DNA from: UBA668 sp963720695
Lineage (GTDB): Bacteria > Actinomycetota > Acidimicrobiia > Acidimicrobiales > Ilumatobacteraceae
Direction of reading: 5' to 3'
DNA length: 64,000 nt
Assembly (NCBI GenBank): GCA_963720695.1
Contig: CAVRGG010000007.1
Span: 620,001 to 684,000, forward strand
Shown: positions 61,554 to 64,000 of the stretch, one piece after another
Position numbering within the stretch: position 1 is the first letter of the stretch
Layout of the letters: the number at the start of each line of letters is the position of its first letter
Translations under genes and position numbers: made by a program
Notes under the pieces: model-generated
The model's input: the letters and a program-made list of their open reading frames with translations, nothing else
The model's database searches: none
What the model was told of the DNA's origin: nothing

Positions 61554-61573
61554 GTGATATCAGATGATATCAC
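61554..61573. promoter_or_regulatory. VapBC operator GTGATATCA-GA-TGATATCAC
   Basis: A perfect 9-bp inverted repeat with a 2-base centre, 13 bases upstream of the vapB start. It also contains AT-rich TATC/GATA stretches that may hold the -10. VapBC complexes repress their operons by binding such palindromes. Confidence 0.85.
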
Positions 61574-61591
61574 TTCCGCCCACGCCCCCTG

Positions 61592-62680
61592 CTACACGTT
61601 GAAGCGGAACTCCATGACATCGCCGTCGGCGGGGTGGTAGTCCTTGCCCTCGATACGGATCTTGCCGAGCTCCTTGGCCCGGTTCCACGAGCCGATCTCG
61701 AGCAGTTCGTCCCAGTGGATGACCTCGGCCTTGATGAACCCACGCTGGAAGTCGGTGTGGATGCGGCCGGCGCACTCGGGCGCGCTCGACCCTGCGTAGA
61801 ACGTCCACGCACGGGTCTCCTTCTCGCCGGTGGTGAAGTAGGTCCGCAGCCCGAGCAGGTGGTACGCCGACCGGACCATCCGGAACAGCGCGCCCTCACC
61901 GAGCCCGAAGCCTTCGAGCATCTCGGCGCGCTCGGCGGGGTCGGTGATCGTCGCCGCTTCCGCCTCGAGTTGCACGCACATGCCGATGACCTCGACGTTG
62001 TCGCCGGCGGAGGTGAGCTCGGCGCGCACGCGATCCTCGACCGCCGGAATCGAGTCGAGATCGTTCTCGCCGACGTTGACGACGGCGAGCACGGAGCGGT
62101 TGGTGAGCAGGAAGTACGGCTGCAGCTGCTCGCGCCACTCGGCCTTGAGCCCGGCGCGGTAGAGCGGGATGCCCTCGGAGAGGCTGTCGTACGCAGCCTG
62201 CAGTGCTTCCAGTTCGCCGGCGGCGCCCTTGTCGAGCTTGGCCTGACGTGTCGCCTGGGTGAGTCGCTTCTCGACCGTCTCGAGATCGGCCAAGGCGAGC
62301 TCGATCTCGACGACCCGAAGGTGCTCGATGGGGTCCGACGGGCCGGTCACGTCGTCGTCCTCGAACGCTCGCAGCACGAACACGATGGCGTCGACCTCGC
62401 GGATGTTGGCCAGGAACTTGTTGCCCAGACCTTCGCCTTTCGACGCCCCCTCGACGAGTCCGCCGATGTCGACGACCTGCACCGCGGCATGGATCAGCGT
62501 CTTCGTCTTCGACATCACCGCCAGGCGATCCACTCGCTCGTCGGGCACCTTCGCGACGCCGATGTTCGGGTCCTTCGTGGCGAAGGCGTACGGCGCAGCG
62601 AGCGCGCCCCCACCCGTGAGAGCGTTGTACAGCGAGCTCTTGCCCGCGTTGGGGAGACCGACCAGGCCGAAGCGTTCCAT
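61592..62680 (-). CDS. ychF: Redox-regulated ATPase/GTP-binding protein YchF
   Basis: YchF (Ola1) is an Obg-related P-loop ATPase that binds ribosomes. The 362-residue protein has the P-loop GLPNAGKSSLYNAL, switch region VDIGGLVEGASKGEGLGNKF, the changed nucleotide-specificity motif VVNVGEND (NVGE rather than NKxD, explaining ATP preference) and the C-terminal TGS domain ending DGDVMEFRFNV. The length is standard. It has no nearby partner. Confidence 0.96.
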   Translation of the reverse strand: MERFGLVGLPNAGKSSLYNALTGGGALAAPYAFATKDPNIGVAKVPDERVDRLAVMSKTKTLIHAAVQVVDIGGLVEGASKGEGLGNKFLANIREVDAIVFVLRAFEDDDVTGPSDPIEHLRVVEIELALADLETVEKRLTQATRQAKLDKGAAGELEALQAAYDSLSEGIPLYRAGLKAEWREQLQPYFLLTNRSVLAVVNVGENDLDSIPAVEDRVRAELTSAGDNVEVIGMCVQLEAEAATITDPAERAEMLEGFGLGEGALFRMVRSAYHLLGLRTYFTTGEKETRAWTFYAGSSAPECAGRIHTDFQRGFIKAEVIHWDELLEIGSWNRAKELGKIRIEGKDYHPADGDVMEFRFNV

Positions 62681-62760
62681 AACGAAGGCTGAAGGCTACC
62701 GGGGGCCGGGTGCCAGGGGAGTTTTGCCGATCCGGCGTTCTGGCGGTGCCCAGTCCAGAC

Positions 62761-63981
62761 GTGAAGCTGCGCTCGTTCGTCCCTCTCGTCCTGACCATGG
62801 TCGCGCTCGGCGGAGCATCGTCGGTGTGGGCAGAGGCGCTCGGTCGCGAGATCCCCGGGCAGTGCGTCGCGCACACCGCCTTCGCCGGCGGACCCCCGGA
62901 TGTGCCCGGCGACTACCGCTGTGCAGGGCTGGCGCTCGACTTCCACACGAACGGCGCGGCCTCGTCGCCGTTTCCCATCTGGGCCGGGCAGTGGCTCTTC
63001 ACCGATGAGCACGGCGAGTACCGGGTGGGCACCTGCACGTTCAACAGGGGGATGCACCCCGCGGCCGCGACTGCGTCCAACGCCGTGACCCAGAGCTTTC
63101 CGAACGACCCCACTGGGGCGAAGGGCGCCTACCTCATGTGGCGCTACGGCGACTCGACCGATGCGCTGACCGCCGCGGGGATGTGGGCGGTGTTCCACTT
63201 CTACGCTGCCGACGCTGCCGGGACGAACCGCAGCTCGGACGGGACGACGCCGCTGATTCCGCGCCTCGAGGCGATCGCCGCCGACAGCGGCCGGGGCGAC
63301 GTGCAGCAGCGGGCGATCGAACTCGATGCAGAGGCGAGCTCGATGAGCGGCGAGTGGCATCTCGATGCAGCGGTCGACGAGGACGGTCTCGTCACCGTGT
63401 CGCTGCTCGCCGGGGAGGTGCCGGTGCCCGGTCAGGAGGTCTCCGTGCTCGTGAGCGGGGTGGACGCTCCGCTCGTTGCCACCACGGGCACGGATGGAAC
63501 GGCCACGGTGGCGGTGTCACTTCCTTCGGGCACCGTCACCGTGGTCGCGACCGCGACCGCGCCAGGCCCCGTCCTCGTGTACCGCGGGACACCCGCCGCG
63601 CCCGACCCGCACGGCGCACAGACCCTGGTCACGGCCGGGCCACCCTCGGTGCTGCGCGCCGGCGTCGAGCTCGCCGTACCGCCGCCCACGACCGCACCGC
63701 CCACGACCCTGCCGCCCACGACCCTGCCGCCGGTCACGACCGCACCGCCCACGACCCTGCCGCCCACGACCCTGCCGCCGGTCACGACGGCACCGGTCAC
63801 GACGGCACCGATCCCGCCCACCGTGCCGCCTGTGGCGCAGAACCCCCCGCCACTGCCGCGGACGGGCGGAGCCGGCGACGGAGGAGTTGCCCTCCTGGCC
63901 ACCGCCTTCCTGGTGGGTGGGGTCGGGCTGCTGGGCACCCTCCGTCGCCGCGGAACCGGTCGCCTACACTCGGGTGGGTGA
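62761..63981 (+). CDS. LPXTG-anchored secreted surface protein with Pro/Thr-rich stalk
   Basis: A 406-residue exported protein. The signal peptide is KLRSFVPLVLTMVALGGASS...WA; GTG 62761 is chosen because it gives a correct signal, upstream GTG codons at 62710 and 62746 being less suitable. The first 200 residues contain conserved Cys and aromatic residues (CVAHTAFAGGPP, WLFTDEHGEYRVGTCTFNRG, AYLMWRYGDSTDAL), similar in general to actinobacterial surface domains with 'thioester-like' folds; next an Ig-like/invasin-type repeat (GQEVSVLVSGVDAPLVATTG), then PPTTLPPTTLPPVTTA stalk repeats and a sorting signal LPRTGGAGD, membrane segment and RRRG tail. No sortase gene is in the window. Confidence 0.85.
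   Translation: MKLRSFVPLVLTMVALGGASSVWAEALGREIPGQCVAHTAFAGGPPDVPGDYRCAGLALDFHTNGAASSPFPIWAGQWLFTDEHGEYRVGTCTFNRGMHPAAATASNAVTQSFPNDPTGAKGAYLMWRYGDSTDALTAAGMWAVFHFYAADAAGTNRSSDGTTPLIPRLEAIAADSGRGDVQQRAIELDAEASSMSGEWHLDAAVDEDGLVTVSLLAGEVPVPGQEVSVLVSGVDAPLVATTGTDGTATVAVSLPSGTVTVVATATAPGPVLVYRGTPAAPDPHGAQTLVTAGPPSVLRAGVELAVPPPTTAPPTTLPPTTLPPVTTAPPTTLPPTTLPPVTTAPVTTAPIPPTVPPVAQNPPPLPRTGGAGDGGVALLATAFLVGGVGLLGTLRRRGTGRLHSGG
63690..63785 (+). repeat. Two perfect 48-bp tandem repeats encoding the Pro/Thr stalk
   Basis: The 48-bp unit at 63690-63737 is repeated exactly at 63738-63785; each encodes a PPTTLPPTTLPPVTTA-type block. A shorter 12-15-bp derivative follows. Such repeats change length by slippage and would alter how far the protein projects from the cell. 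Confidence 0.9.
63965..63970 (+). promoter_or_regulatory. Leaderless -10 hexamer TACACT at the window end
   Basis: TACACT ends 7 bases before GTG 63978 and lies within the last codons of the surface-protein gene. Confidence 0.45.
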
Positions 63982-64000
63982 CCCCGGTGGAAGCCCTCGA
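63978..64000 (+). CDS. First codons of a further gene (3' end outside window)
   Basis: After a -10 TACACT, GTG 63978 opens a frame reading MTPVEAL up to the window edge, overlapping the stop of the surface protein by 4 bases (GTGA). With only seven codons no family can be named; the promoter spacing is the main support. Confidence 0.4.

Noticed and set aside
63690..63785. CRISPR-like array
   Set aside because: The two units are adjacent with no spacers and are in-frame coding repeats of a Pro/Thr stalk.

Overview
This is a densely coding, high-GC bacterial chromosome window with about 60 protein genes, one tRNA and no gene-free stretch longer than about 150 bases. Gene content points to an actinobacterium: fused FO synthase FbiC for coenzyme F420, the 33-residue ribosomal protein bS22, the glmU-prs-rplY-pth-mfd and metG-tatD-x-rsmA-ispE gene orders, a 13E12-type HNH gene and a MoxR/DUF58/DUF4129 operon. 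The style (many leaderless starts, no mycolate or mycobacterial markers) fits Acidimicrobiia such as Ilumatobacteraceae, but that placement is inference. No rRNA, CRISPR array, insertion sequence or prophage was seen.

Layout. 1-1054: 3' part of mraY, not followed by murD. 1145-6695: four-gene cluster of a circularly permuted ATP-grasp ligase, an alpha-E protein, an ATP-grasp-like/alpha-E fusion that seems to have lost its ATP-binding core, and a transglutaminase. 6761-8717: DNA alkylation repair (Ada/AlkA composite, frameshifted, then ogt). 8725-10377: two unknown proteins. 10391-21024: a sugar regulon with an ABC transporter operon (solute-binding protein, two permeases, UgpC-like ATPase, DUF4032 kinase-like protein), a LacI-type regulator, a GH13 alpha-glucosidase and an amylosucrase; two identical 14-bp operators tie these together. 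21070-27098: broken HNH gene, two lipoproteins, mfd. 27102-30941: pth, rplY, prs, a shortened glmU and an HxlR regulator. 31013-34439: fbiC, class II aldolase, tRNA-Gln, bS22. 34486-38902: ispE, rsmA, an exported DPBB-like protein, tatD, metG. 39047-45521: acyl-CoA synthetase, an ABC ATPase fused to a cyclic-nucleotide-binding domain with its FtsX-like permease, a thioesterase and a DUF192-rsmI-HAD operon. 45548-54358: EamA transporter, trmB, DUF1345, sulfatase, SGNH hydrolase, DUF885 peptidase, ACT protein, MFS exporter and its MarR regulator. 54410-58379: DUF4129-MoxR-DUF58 operon. 58401-64000: phosphoesterase, MerR regulator, epimerase, VapBC, ychF, an LPXTG surface protein and the first codons of another gene.

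Two window-wide patterns stand out. First, at least seventeen start codons lie 6-7 bases downstream of a YANNNT -10 hexamer, the signature of leaderless transcripts; this was used to choose several starts. Second, five conserved genes carry six single-base frameshifts, all readable as one extra G or C. That is more than expected from true decay in genes such as mfd and suggests residual assembly errors, although real pseudogenes cannot be excluded from the sequence alone.
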